Positions 38,263 to 50,436 of a DNA stretch of 64,000 bases are shown one piece after another. A program made the translations under genes and the position numbers. The stretch is from Diphasiastrum complanatum. Lineage: Eukaryota; Streptophyta; Lycopodiopsida; Lycopodiales; Lycopodiaceae. How positions within the stretch are numbered: position 1 is the first letter of the stretch; every line of letters starts with the position of its first letter. Under the pieces are notes generated by a model that saw only the letters and a list, made by a program, of their open reading frames with translations, was not told the DNA's origin and did not search any database. The stretch lies in NCBI GenBank assembly GCA_029204225.1, contig CM055098.1:5697246-5761245 (forward strand), in the 5' to 3' direction.

Positions 38263-39560
38263 CGTGATCGAAAAAATTGACAATGGCTCGAAAAAGTATA
38301 AGAGATCAAAAAAGTGATACGACATCGAGAAAATTATCAAATATCGAAAAAAAAAGTAGGGTATAAAAAAAATAAGAGATCGAAAAAATTAAGATCGAAA
38401 AATAAAACGCGCAAAAAATAAAACTCAAAAAATAAAACTCGAAAAATAAAATTCGAAAAATAAACTCGAAAAATAAAACTCGAAAAATAAAACTCGAAAA
38501 AACAAAACTCGAAAAATAAATTCGAAAAACTCAAAAAATAAATTCGAAAAACAAACTCGAAAAATAAGACTTGAAAAAATAAACTCGAAAAATGAAACTC
38601 GAAAAAACAAAACTCGAAACTTGACAAACTCAAAAAACAAACTCTAAAAATAAACCTCAAAAAAAATAAACTCGAAAAATGAAACTCGAATAATGAGGGA
38701 TCAAAAAATGAGAAATTCAAAAAATTTAGGATCGAAAAAAGTTTAGGCTCAAAAAATTAATGGATCGAAAAATCTAAAAAAAATCTGGGATCGAAAAGTA
38801 CAAAGTAGCGAAAAATGTACAAAGGATCAAAAAATTGTAAAGTATCAAAAAAATGGACAAAGGATCAAAAATATCAAGTATCGAAAAATTTATAGTGACT
38901 CGAAAAAAACTCGAAAAATCGAGTTGATACAGCATCGAAAAAATTTGATTTTAGATATCGAAAAATCTCGAATTAAATTAAGTCAATACAGTATCAATTT
39001 TTTTTGGAAAACATAGAGTCGCGTATCGAAAAATCTTAAGTATTGAAAAAATGACAAGGGACTAAAAAATGTCAAGTATCGAAAAAACCATAAGGTATCG
39101 AAGAAATCGAAAAACCGAAAAACTTGAAAAAAAAATCGAAAAACTCAAAAATTTTGAAAATCTGAAAAACTCGAAATATTCTCGAAAAAGTTCGAAAATC
39201 TGAAAACTCGAAAAAAATTTGAAAAACTCAAAAAAAAAATTAAAATCCGGAAAACCTTCAAAGAAATGAAAAATGCTATAAAGTCGAAAAATTTAAAAAC
39301 TCGAAAAAACCAAAAAATTTAAATAGACGTCGGATGCAAATATGTGAAATGCAAGATATTAAAAAATTCATAAATTCGAAAAAAATCGAAAAACTTGAAA
39401 ACAAAACTCAAAAAAAACTTCGAAAACTCAAAAAATTAGAGTCGAGTATCGAAAAATTGAAAAGTGAAAAAATTACAAGGGATCGAAAAATGGAAAGTAC
39501 CAAAAAAACCATCAAATGAGTGCAAAACTGTACAAGGATCGAAAAACTGGATTGAAAGAA
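38263..39560. repeat. Low-complexity block of degenerate (A/C)TCGAAAAA(A/T) units
   Basis: About 1.3 kb are made almost entirely of short variants of ACTCGAAAAATAAA and TATCGAAAAAT. The long Phe-rich reading on the minus strand is a by-product of the repeat. No coding sequence is supported. Confidence 0.9.
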
Positions 39561-39795
39561 TTAAGGGTCGGATGCATCTTGTTTGCATCTGCCACTCCAT
39601 TTGTTACTACATTCCACGCATAACACCCGACAAATCTCAGCATTTCAGTCCGCATTACTATTGCATCCGACCAACCACTTCCACTTTGCATCCGACGGGT
39701 CTGCTATGGATTCTAGCCTGCTCTCTACAGAATATTGGTAGTATAATGGTGTTGTACCTGCCTGTCAAAGGCACAACGAAAACCTGATTTGTTCC

Positions 39796-40195
39796 TTGAT
39801 TGACAATGGTAGCTCATCTTGGATATAGGTTTTGTCATGAACTCGATTTCCTACTTTCTACAAACCGTTTTAGTTCTTTCTTTGTTATTACATACTGCAT
39901 ATTATTATTAATCTATTATACATAAACATCAGGGAACTAAACTAAATCTACTCCTACTTGAATCACAGAATCAACACAACATTCCCTAAACTAAAATCAC
40001 AGAACCTACAAAGTGCTTTCTACAACTGTCACCCAACAGTTGTAAGGAGATCTCCTAAGGGAGCCAAAAACTGAGAAACATCGAAATCAGTGGAATGGTA
40101 GATCAATCTCCAAGTCCTACACATCTACCTGATGCTAACACAAATGGGAATCCTACAAAGTGCTTCTTACAATTGTCACTCAACAGTTGTAACTA
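39796..40195. repeat. Dispersed repeat B, copy 2
   Basis: It is homologous to 34111-34500 from TTGATTGACAATGG to CAACAGTTGTAA. It directly precedes the copia B protease, so a rearrangement junction lies at about 40195. Confidence 0.8.
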
Positions 40196-40244
40196 CATCT
40201 GTGAAGATGTGTGTGCAGCATCAATGTCTGACACACACACGAGG

Positions 40245-40905
40245 TGATCCTGGATTCAGGAGCCACCTCGCACTTCGTGACATCAAGACAAATCATGTCT
40301 GATTTTAGAAGTGCAGATCCCTAAATATTCATAATTCTTGGAGATGGATCCAGACATCAAGTGAACGGTATTGGTTCACTCTGGCTCAACACCAACGACA
40401 GAGACAGACGACTTGAAGACATTCTGTTCGTGCCAACTCTGCAACAAGACTTGCTCTCTGTAGCAAGAATAGCAGATGCAGGGATGCGTGTGACATTTTC
40501 TAACGAAGCATGCAACATGATTGATGCCAACACCAGCACTCTCATTGCTCAAGACAGAAGGAAAAGGAACCTATATCATCTGAAGGTATGCCTACTTGTA
40601 GATCAGGTGCATCAGACTCATGACGACTCGCCAGACACTCTGTGGCACAGAAGACTCTGCCACATGAACTCAATGGCACTCTACCAAGCAAGTCATCATG
40701 GAGCAATAACATGGGACAACATCTCAAATGCAACCAATTCGACCACATGTGATGCATGTTTAAAAGGCAAGATGTCACGCACACTATTCGTCAAAGACTC
40801 CTATAGAACGACAAAGATTCTGGAGCTGGTGCACTCTGACATCTACGGTCCATTCAACGTGATCTTAGTAGGAGGTCAAAATATCATATAACCTTCATTG
40901 ATGAT
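40245..40905 (+). pseudogene. Ty1/copia relic B: protease and GAG-pre-integrase
   Basis: The reading starts ILDSGATSHFVTS (protease active site DSGA), then a stop near 40322, GDGSRHQVNGIGSLWL, LEDILFVPTLQQDLLSVARI, and a GAG-pre-integrase domain LWHRRLCHMNSMALYQ and CDACLKGKMSR. It reaches ELVHSDIYGPF, whose Asp is the first integrase catalytic residue. A frameshift lies near 40880. Gag is absent upstream. Confidence 0.85.
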
Positions 40906-41890
40906 TATAGCAAATTTGCCAGAGTGTCTTTTATTCAGAATAAATATGAAGCACTCAATAAATTTACAGAATATGTGAATTGGGCTGAGAGATACACAGG
41001 CAGCAAGGTGAAGCAGATTAGAACACATCGAGGTGGCGAATATATCTCGAATCGCTTCACTGACTTATGCAATGATCATGGCATCATTCACAGAAGCACT
41101 GCAGCCTACACACCGCAGCACAATGGTATTGCTGAACGAAAGAACAGGACCCTGATGGGGCATACTTGAAGGCTCCAAGGGCACTATGGGCTGAAGCAAG
41201 AGCTACAGCCGCATACTTCCAGAACAGGACAAGTATATCTGATGTTCCTCACACAACACCACATGAGCTATGGTGGGGTAGAAAGCCCAACCTGTCTCAC
41301 GTCAGAATATTTGGCTGTGTAGCATATGCACATATTCCTGATAAGCTTCGCAAGAAGCTTGATGAGAAAGCCGAACAAGGATTTTTTGTAGGTTATGACA
41401 ATAATTCGTCATACTACAGAATCTACATACCAGACACAAACACTGTGAAAACAGTGAGGGATGTCAAATTCGACGAGAGCAGGACAATGGCCAAAAAAGA
41501 CCATGTTAGCTATGAACTTCTGGAAAGACAGTACTATGACCTGCCGCCAACGTCAGAGGGAGCAGAGGGCGAACACGAAAACGAAGATTTTCGAGTCGTC
41601 TCCCATTCAAGCAACGAATCAGACAAAGAAATATTCGAGAGGCAACCTGCTGCCGTAGTTCCTATAAACCAAGATGGTTCCGGACCGAGCAGAGAAGACA
41701 AGGACAAAGGCATAGCTGTTCCGGAAGGATCTCCCAGAAGGCCAACAAGACCACGAAGAGCGCCAGCAAGATTTGTGCTAGGTAGCTCAACTTCCACATC
41801 AGAATAATTCTACGGGTTCAGTGGTGAACCACAGACATTCGAGGAGGCGATTGAATGTCCAGAAAAGGACAAATGGATCCAAGCCATGAA
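40880..41890 (+). pseudogene. Ty1/copia relic B: integrase
   Basis: The frames show YHITFIDDYSKFARVSFIQN, then QIRTHRGGEYIS and YTPQHNGIAERKNRTLMG. The Glu of AERKN is present, but the second catalytic Asp (normally RTDNGGE) is His. After a frameshift near 41165 the C-terminal part follows: APRALWAEARATAAYFQNR, HELWWGRKPNLSHVRIFGCV, GFFVGYDNNSSYYRIY. A Ser/Glu-rich linker and EAIECPEKDKWIQAMNEEM lead to the RT boundary. Confidence 0.85.
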
Positions 41891-41914
41891 TGAAGAGATG
41901 GAGTCGCAAGGACG

Positions 41915-42650
41915 GTGCTAACAAATGATGACTGTCCAAAGATTGAGGAAGAAAGGGAACAGATGCAGCTCACACCCTATAGGAGGCTGATAGGTTCACT
42001 AATGTGCCTTGCAGACAACACATGTCCTGATATTGCTTATGCAGTATTCAAGATGAGCCAATTCTGCACGAATCCAGGCTCGACACATTGGAAGATTGCA
42101 AAACGAATTTTGCAATATCTTCAATTAATGAGGGATTATGGCTTGTGTTATTGTCGTGGTGCAGGTCCCAGGATACTTTCCTACAGCGATGCTAGCTGGG
42201 CATCTCTCAGGGACGACTGTAAAAGCATCTCAGGAGAATGTCCCATCGCATCAGGAGCAGCAGTTTTCTGGGTCAGCAAGAAGCAGACCATTGTAGCCCA
42301 GTTGTCCTGCGAAGCAGAGTACGTAGCAGCAGCGAAGATGGCCAATGAAATAATTTGGCTAAGGCAGTTCTTGGACGAATTGGACGAAACAAGTAACGAG
42401 CCATTGGTCTTGCAGATGGACAACACCTCTGCGATACACTTGACGAAAGATCCTGTGTTCCACTCAAGAACGAAGCACATTGCTATCAAGTATCACTTGA
42501 TCAGGGATCTGATTGAAAGGAAGATGATGCTGACCACCTTCATGGGAACGAAAGACATGGTTACTAACATCTTCACTAAAGCTCTGGACAAAGGGCTCTT
42601 TGAGAGGCAAAGGAGCAGTCTCGGGATCATAAAGCTACCATGCTTTGAGA
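41915..42650 (+). pseudogene. Ty1/copia relic B: RNase H directly after the linker, RT missing
   Basis: LTPYRRLIGSLMCLADNTCP and HWKIAKRILQYLQ lead to YSDASWASLRDDCKS, LSCEAEYVAAAKMANEIIWL, QMDNTSAIHLTKDPVFHSR and FTKALDKGLFERQR. The RNase H acidic residues are all present. Between NEEMES (41897) and this domain the whole reverse transcriptase, about 0.7 kb, is absent; the junction is at about 41905. The reading stays open to 42973 with an Arg/Lys/Glu-rich tail of uncertain meaning. Confidence 0.85.
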
Positions 42651-43305
42651 GGGAGCTGAAGAAACAAAGTGTTTTTGATTACAAAGCCTTGTTAGCCTTC
42701 AGTCCTTCACTTGACGAAGATGTTCGTGAACTCGAACATCTGGAGACACGAAACACGAAGAGTTTCGCAAACACGAAAGTCAACGAAGACGAAGACGAAC
42801 GGTTCGTGAACACGAAGAATCCACGAACGAGATTCCTTTGTAGTCCAGCAAGAGAGAAAAGCAGACGAGGTAAGCAAAACCAACGGTGGAAACGAAAGTC
42901 GTTCTGTCCTCGCACTCCAAGGAGTACCGCCAGAGATCACGCAAGTACCCAGAAGTATAGAGATCTGACCTGATGGCATGATGTCAGCAGATAGTTCCTA
43001 GGTCGTGGCTAATCTGCCACTCTTGTAATTCTCTGATTAGTTGTAGATGTATAATCACTCTAATCTTAGGTTTACATAGAGAGATCGTACTTACTGGATA
43101 ATACTTGACACATATCAAAACAAGATACACAGAGTGTAACTAAGAGAGAAGAGACACAAAAGAAGTCTGATGCTAGTAAGCAATCAAGACGAACACAGAC
43201 AGAAGCTTCGCCTGCGTGCGAAAAGATAATTATCAAAAGATCCAATTGTCTGCTAGTGAAGCGAGACTACTACTCCTGAGAGAGCCGTGCTTCTCTCACG
43301 CCAAC

Positions 43306-43331
43306 GCACTGCATGGATTTGCATGCAGTGC
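43306..43331 (+). other. Hairpin with CATGGATTTG at the tip
   Basis: Arms GCACTGCATG and CATGCAGTGC pair perfectly over 10 bp around GATTTG. It has the TGCA-TGGATT-TGCA core of the recurring hairpin, on unrelated arms. Confidence 0.65.
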
Positions 43332-43581
43332 CATGAAGAAATCAGAGAAAATCAATATAGATTATTTTTCTGGTTGTGTCTAATCTTGGATGTCGAATGC
43401 TTATGTTGTTTATTTTTCATATGTCTAAGTTTTCTTGTTCCTTTTGAATTTCGCACCTTGGTTGAAATGAAGTCGAATGTTGTATTAATTTTATGAACGT
43501 AGATCAGTAGTAACTGACTAATCTCTGGAGGATTGTAGGAGTGTTTCAGCTGGCAATGCCCAGCGAACGCATCTGAACTCC

Positions 43582-43672
43582 ATCCGAATCTCGAAAGAGA
43601 GTTGCGAATGTTCCGAATCTCGAAAGAGAGTTGCGAATGTTTCGAATCTTGAAAGAGAGTCGCGAATGTTTC
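43582..43672. repeat. Three tandem copies of a 29-30 bp unit
   Basis: The unit reads CGAATCTCGAAAGAGAGTTG followed by CGAATGTT, with point changes. Confidence 0.9.
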
Positions 43673-43869
43673 GTGAATTTTCTTCTCACGATTCTCATCA
43701 ATCGTATCGGAGCAACGCACGACTCCCAACAGTTTCACCCTCTACAAAATACTCTCTTAGATCCGAGATGTTAGTAGGACCAACATAAGAGATCACACCA
43801 AAAGAGGGGATGACCTCAAAATCTGATGAGCCCTTAGGACAGTGGGTACTAAACAATATAGAACCAATC

Positions 43870-44340
43870 ATAGGAATTTTGGCATTGTTTATAGGGGATC
43901 ATCTCCTAACTTGTTTGGATTTTCCCATTCGGACTTTGTAGGAGATCAAATGAATAAGTGATCCATAAGTGCACATGCTATTTTTATAGCTGATGGAGCT
44001 ATCTCATGGATGTCAAAAAAAAAAGCAACAATATCTCTATCATCAACCGAAGCCGAGTGCAAAGCCTTGACTTCATTCACCAAGGAGATGCTATGGATCA
44101 AAAGGATGGTATTGGATCTTGACTTGCTGGATTTTCAAAAGTGTCCAATCATCTATTGTGATAACCATTCAACTCAAAGCTTGGCAAACAATCCTATTTT
44201 TCATGCAAGGATCAAACATATTGAAATGGCTTATCATGTTGTGAGGGAACAAGTCATGGCAAAGGAGGTGGAGCTTCAACATGTCATTAAGGGAACGTGT
44301 GGCTAATCTCTTCACCAAGTTAACTTGAGTTTATTTGGCA
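43870..44340 (+). pseudogene. Ty1/copia scrap C: RNase H C-terminal part
   Basis: After HSDFVGD and a stop, the reading is AISWMSKKKATISLSSTEAE, LTSFTKEMLWIKRMV, YCDNHSTQSLANNPIFHARI and KHIEMAYHVVREQVMAKEVE. These are the last three RNase H motifs of a different copia lineage than relic B. It follows the putative LTR of relic B and may be a separate insertion. Confidence 0.85.
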
Positions 44341-44399
44341 ATTTTGAGACCAATATGCAATTTCAACTTAGAGATAGACTTTATAATGTTCATAAAGCC

Positions 44400-46579
44400 T
44401 AAAGATAGTGATTTTACTTTTTTTAGCACCTAGGGAAGTTGATAAGGTCTCATTTGGACCTCTTCTAATTGGTCAATTTACATACATTGAATCTAGTCAC
44501 AAATATCTAGATTTTTGGAAAAATTTCTAGAAACTACCATTTGGAGTCATTCTTGGTAAGTGGCCAAATGTCATATTCTTTACTATAAATAGCAAGTCCA
44601 ATGAGCATTATGTATTCAAGAGTTCTTTTTTTAGGTGGAAAACATTTATCTTCTATGTTATTGTCTTCTTCTACCTCTGCTCTTGATATTTTGATTTCTA
44701 ATGTGTAGAATGCTAATTTCCTTGTTGTTTGAGAGCAGAGAATTATGTGGAATTTACTTGTAGAATTACATTCTGTACATGAATTCTGGTCTTAATCAAG
44801 CTATATTTTGTATTTTCACAATTCTTGGTCTATATAATTAGCTCATGATTATTTGAGCCAATGCTTATTCATACTAATTGTTATTCTTGATTCTTATGAA
44901 TAGCGTGGAGTATCACTACACCAATAGATCCATTGTTCATATTGGTATTATTTGGCATTTCTAATTGATAACATTAGCTTGCTCTACTTCATGTTGTTGC
45001 TACCTGGGGGTGCGTAGTCCATATGGATAACTTGGAATCATCTTCACTTTGGCATTCTAGTTGTGCTCAAGAGACATTACAAAAGTGTAGTAGTAACTTT
45101 ACCTTCCTCACGTACTATTGGTTCATTATGCTAGTTAGCAATACATATGGTTAGCTCAAAAATATCCACAACTCTTGGTCCCAATACAATCATGAGGCAC
45201 AACTAGGCTATTCAACTAACATGATGTTTACTTTTATCTAGCAAAGCTATATTGTATTGGCGATGTGTTTCTTGGTGCTTATGCATGAAAATACTCATCC
45301 ATGCCTATACATTAAAATACTCGTCCATGCAACTGGCATGATTTATCTTCAAATTTGTCCACCAATATTATGACACGACCTACTACTAGGAGTAGTATGC
45401 ATGTTGGTACAATATTTTAGCTGCAAAGTTGGTGCCCTAGTATCCCATTATAATGCTTTTAGGAATCACGTTTCTTACTCTCAAGACATCTGTGTTTGTG
45501 ACAACATCCTTACTCAAGTCGTTGAGTATCGCCAACATCTTCATCATATAAATTTTATAGTTTTGTATTGTACAACGTTTTCATTGGTAATATTTATAGC
45601 CCACATTGAGGCCCTAAACATCTATTTTTTATGACCTTTTACATGATATTTTTGAAGTTTGGAAGCTTTAAGAAAGCTTTCACAATAGTGGGCCAATCTC
45701 ATTGATCAAATTAAGTTCTTGGGCCTAAGTCCAAAAATGTTCGAGGAACCTTAGCCCTAATTTGGAAGCTTCATAAACTTTGAGGTCTCTAAAGTCATTC
45801 TATTATTTATTGGTTATGTTGCTTACGAGTGTTTTTTCAGGATGCTTAGTGGGTTCCTTTATAGGAGGACCTGCACACCAATGTCTTGTTGGTTGTATGG
45901 TGCTGTGCAAGACGTTACTATTTACATAAGAGGTTACAATGTGATCAACATTTAATTGTTTATTGTTCTTCCACGATGCCATGTCTTATATATTTATTTG
46001 TACCTTAAGCCATCTCAACAATAGCATCACCAAAAATAACCTCCTTATCATCCTTGGTTTGTAATGATTAAGGCATAGTAAAGTAGATCCAATACAATAA
46101 TGGCAAATATCTGTGAGTTTCAGACTTGGACAAACAAGAATGTGCACAAAAGCTGAAAAAGACTGCAAAAAAAAACATAATTCATAAGCTAGTGCTTATA
46201 AATGAAAACAGCAACAAATGTCACAAGGAATTCAACAAATTGTTCGATCATAAACTGCTATGTCAAATTTATCTGGTTATCAACAAGGTAAAGTTTCATG
46301 TCTTCTTAGAAATATTGGAACTTTATCGAGTCCACTCGCAAAAGCTTAGACCATCAACTCCATACATAGCATAGACCAAATATTAAGCCATCCCTGCTTC
46401 ATTAGCCCCAAGAGTAGGTGTTGATTACATGCGCAAACATACACTCACAATAGCTCTATGGACCCTTGGACTTTTTTGGTTGCATATACGTTGTTTCTCA
46501 GCTCCACCTAACGACATCAGACTTTTCAAATGACGAAAATTTGGATATACTCCAGTCTCACAAGTAGATATAGATATTA
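44400..46579. other. No gene seen
   Basis: The stretch is AT-rich, with stop-dense readings on both strands and no repeat, hairpin or family motif that I could support. Confidence 0.4.
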
Positions 46580-46587
46580 ACTTTAAG

Positions 46588-46854
46588 CATAGTTGCCCAG
46601 AAACGCGTTTCTGGGAGCAGAATCGTTCAGAAAAAAAAAACTGATTATACATATTTATTTGCCCTAAACTAGACCTTTAGCTGGACACCCAACTGTAACC
46701 AAAACACCTGGTAACCTACATAAATGCAATGCCTTTGATCAGAGATTTGATTTTATACCCATATTGCCCACAAAAATCCAAAAAAAAATAAACGTTTCTG
46801 AGAAAAGCTCCCCCATTTCAGAAATGCATTTCTGAACAGGGGGTTGCAACTATG
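46588..46854. mobile_element. hAT-type MITE 1 (267 bp)
   Basis: The ends are CATAGTTGC and its exact reverse complement GCAACTATG. The flanks are ACTTTAAG on both sides (46580-46587 and 46855-46862), an 8-bp target duplication as made by hAT transposases. Inside are palindromic pieces such as CAGAAACGCGTTTCTG. No coding region fits in it. Confidence 0.85.
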
Positions 46855-47999
46855 ACTTTAAGACAAGCATACAAAGACCAATGAAAATCAAAATCACTTT
46901 CAACTTTTCAGATCAATCCATTAGTACCATAATTGAAGCAGCCAATACCTAAGACACTAGTCCCAAATACCAATAACCATAAATTCATGAGCCTTGAATT
47001 AAATACGGTATGGCAGTCACTTAGAAAGACATTGCTTCAGAGTAGCAATGTGGGAACTTATATATCGTAGAACAAACTTGGTTTCCTAGTAAACATGAGA
47101 GGATCTTTTCTTGTTTACACAAAATCCTCATTTACGAAAAATCCTCAAAGAAAATTTCTTATCCAAAGATTGGTAGCACGTCAGATAAGAAATGGGCTTG
47201 TGCTTGACTACCCAATTTGAATCCCCATATGCTTGAGTGAGGATATATTAAGTTTTGACTGGAGCCAGGAGCTAGGGGGGGCCTTTGTGCATAGGCCTTC
47301 CGCCCAAAAATTCCTTCATTGGACTTTGGGAAACTATGCCCTGCTGTGAAATGGCCTCCCTGCATGGTGTGCCAGAAATCAAATATCATGGGTAAACAAT
47401 GTAAATAAATGTACACTTTTCCAAAGTCATCTAGTAGGAAGTAATGGTCATTGAGATTAGGAAGAAAAAAAAAAAAGTTCCTTCACTTTTCAACCCTGTG
47501 CTATTACAATCTTTCATCTAGTCAGAGACAGGTTGTAAGTTGCACCAAAACAAACTGTGGAGATAAGAATTCTGAAATCCTTGCAGCTATGCAAGTTGAA
47601 TAAGATTTTTTTCATCTTGGGTGTACAATCCGAATTTTGCAAGTGACAAGAGCATTTTAACTGCTGCATTTCAAAGACTATAAGAAGCCTAATGGACCTC
47701 TTGCAGCAACACAGTCATCAAAAAGCTTTCATCTCCCTACAAAGCACACCATAATTACGATGATATCAACTTTAAGACCCTAAATCATAGTTACCAAGGA
47801 ATCCCATTCCCACTTTCCACCCAACATTGGGACAATGTTCCCAGTGCAGGGGGAATACGTTCCCAGCCCTTCCACCTGTAGCTTGAAATTCAGGACTTTT
47901 CCCTTTTGGAACAATTTGGTTCTAAGACCTATTTTTTCCATCCTAGCTTGCATGTTGTCTATAGTTTTGAGTGCTCTCACGGTGTTCCAAGGAAATAAC

Positions 48000-48504
48000 C
48001 ATAGTTGCCCATTCCGGAATGCGTTCTGGAACGCGTTCAGTTCTAGAACTTGAACAAAAAAAATTTGAAACAAATATGAATTTTTTTAACAAGGAAGAAA
48101 ACAGCGATAGATGCAGATGCCATCTTTCTTCTTTGATCTTCTATCCCACTGTCCAAATCTCATGAATGATTCCCTACAGAAAGAAACAGAATAAACTTTT
48201 CCGTGGGTTGACGATCTGATGCTTGTTGAGGAGTGATTTCATCTCGATTACTGTGCACCGTCTGTCGGCTGCAAGTGAAATCTGTAAGGGTAGCCAACTA
48301 ATTTGCAAATTGCGGCTGCCTTGATGCTATCTTAGCTGAAGAAATGGACTGACTGGATGAACGAAACCGCCTACCGTGGAGCAAATATTTCATTCTTAGC
48401 TTCCAGGTTCAGTGAGAACTCTGGGGGCCGGACCTGTTTTTTTTATATTAAAAAAAAAAGTTCCAACCCAGCACGTTCTGGAAGCGTCGGAACGGATTTC
48501 TAAG
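48000..48504. mobile_element. hAT-type MITE 2 (505 bp)
   Basis: It starts CATAGTTGCCCATTCCGG and ends GGAACGGATTTCTAAG. A perfect 8-bp duplication, GAAATAAC, flanks it (47992-47999 and 48505-48512). Near the ends are GTTCTGGAACGCGTTC and other TTCCGGAA-like palindromes. It shares its first ten bases with MITE 1 and its last part with MITE 3. Confidence 0.88.
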
Positions 48505-49042
48505 GAAATAACATATAAAAACTTCATACTAAATTCTAATTTCTCAGAAAGAAATAATACTTGATAGCGTGGCGTATTATGAATGCTAATTGCTACACAT
48601 TCTGATAGCACAATTATTGAAAAGTTTAGTTTTTATCGGGTTATATGTGCAGGATACAACAAGATCAAATCAAGATTTTAATAATGACTGATCAGATGAG
48701 ATCACAAAAACATACATTTTCAGTAAGTTATTTTTTCATTGTATCACTATCTATTTCAAAACTTTTTATGTACATGGTACAAAACTAAAAAACATGTCTA
48801 TCTTTAATAATGAAAATTTTACGAATAGGACTTGTAATCGTTTCAAAAATCACAATATTTTACAAGATTATTTGGATATTAATCACAACAACAGTAAAAA
48901 AATGATTTAAACATATCAACAAAGATGTACACCATTGTATATCAACATAGTTATTAGATGTAAATATTGATGTTAGTTTATTATCCGATTTAGAATATAT
49001 TAGATAGATAAGATTCTTTATCACATCAATATATATTAAAAT

Positions 49043-49910
49043 CTTAGTTGCCCGTTCCGGAACGGAACAAGTTCTGGAACGCGTTCCGTTCCGGAACAGG
49101 ACCAAATTTCTCCATTGCACCTCAATTCTGTGCTTTCGCGAGGCTACCCCTTCAGTCTTCGGGAAGGCGTGCCTCAGCTCTGATGCATAGCGGAGTGATG
49201 GGGCAAAAATCTGTATACTGAGTCCTGACATTCTCGCTTCCTTTGCTGTGCTTTGCTTGCTCTTTCTTATAAACTAAGCACTCGTTCTTCTGCTCCTACC
49301 GGTTGCGCGAGCGCTGCTTGATCTATCGGGGAGAAAGGGCCATGAAGCCAAGCTAGCATCAGTGGCAGGGTGAAATCAGAGAGAGTTGTAAGTGGAGAGC
49401 TGCAGATTGGCTGGCGGAGGCATAGTGAAGTGATCATTTGCAGGATCAGTGAGGTCCATGAAGTGAAGGGAATGGGGCAGGAGCGTAAGAAAGATCAGGG
49501 AGCTTTGCCTTCCTACAACGCAGTGCCTCTTCCCTCATCCTTGTATTCGCCTTCGCCTTCATCTCTCATCTCTTCCCCAGCGCCCATAGCAAGCGCAGCA
49601 TCATCGTCTGGGCGTTGGAGAAGCCAAAAAGGTTCCACGCGTGCTGTTGCTTTTGCAAACTTACTGTTCATTACTACGAAATGGCTTTTTATTCTGAGGG
49701 ATCGACATTCTTCCTTTTGACAAACAAGGGGGATCAGGCATTTGTATTCCACAACCTCGAGATATATTGCTTGCACATCAGCTGGCGAATATGCTCATCT
49801 CTTGAAAGTAGAAAAGATCACCTGTTTTTTTTTTAATTAAAAAAAGAACGTTCCGACCCAGTACGTTCCGGAACGTACAGTACGTTAAAGGGTCGGAACA
49901 GGTTTCTAAG
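49043..49910. mobile_element. hAT-type non-autonomous element 3 (868 bp) with GC-rich cargo
   Basis: The ends are CTTAGTTGCCCGTTCCGG and CGGAACAGGTTTCTAAG. The flanks ATTAAAAT and ATAAAAAT form an 8-bp target duplication with one mismatch. The middle (about 49130-49800) is richer in GC and holds a 116-codon plus-strand reading with PLPSSLYSPSPSSLISSPAP. It could be a captured host fragment, but I recognise no gene. Confidence 0.8.
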
Positions 49911-50436
49911 ATAAAAATGTACATAGATAAATTTCAAGTTATGTTTTGTTGATTAAATTCATGCTGCTCCAAGCATTATTACATTGTACATACTACAAGT
50001 ATATTGAAGTTACTGCTTTTGTACATGAAATATATTTAGAAGAGGATTATTAGTTAAAACTTGAATGCATATAGTTTTTCTTATCAATAAAACATGATGT
50101 TCGTTTTTCACTTTCAGCATTTGTCCATGTAGGTTCATCAATTGGTCGATGCTAATCTTCACAAAAATCAGTTTGTACCTTTCCCGTTCCTAGGCACATG
50201 CCCTAAACCCTAAACATTTGAGGATCATTAAAAACCATAGCAATCATTTTGATTATCTCAATGAAAATAAATCAGTGATAGCCTACAAGCCACTGAGAAA
50301 AGTTACTTGAAGCGATATGAAATATGAATATTCTTTGAATTTTAGTCAAATAACAGGATATAACCAGATCTTACTGTAATATTTCACTCCAGTACAGAAA
50401 TTTTTGATAGAAATGATAAAAAGTTCAAGAACATAC

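Larger units (their letters stand above)
42971..43731 (+). mobile_element. Putative 3' LTR of copia B
   Basis: The stretch after the RNase H reading begins TGATGGCATGATGTC and ends CGACTCCCAACA, TG...CA ends typical of copia LTRs. No second copy exists in the window to confirm the borders. It contains a strong hairpin at 43306-43331 and a tandem repeat at 43582-43672. Confidence 0.4.

Noticed and set aside
38337-38720. Phe-rich minus-strand reading FEFHFSSLFF
   Set aside because: It is a translation of the degenerate TCGAAAAA repeat, not a gene.
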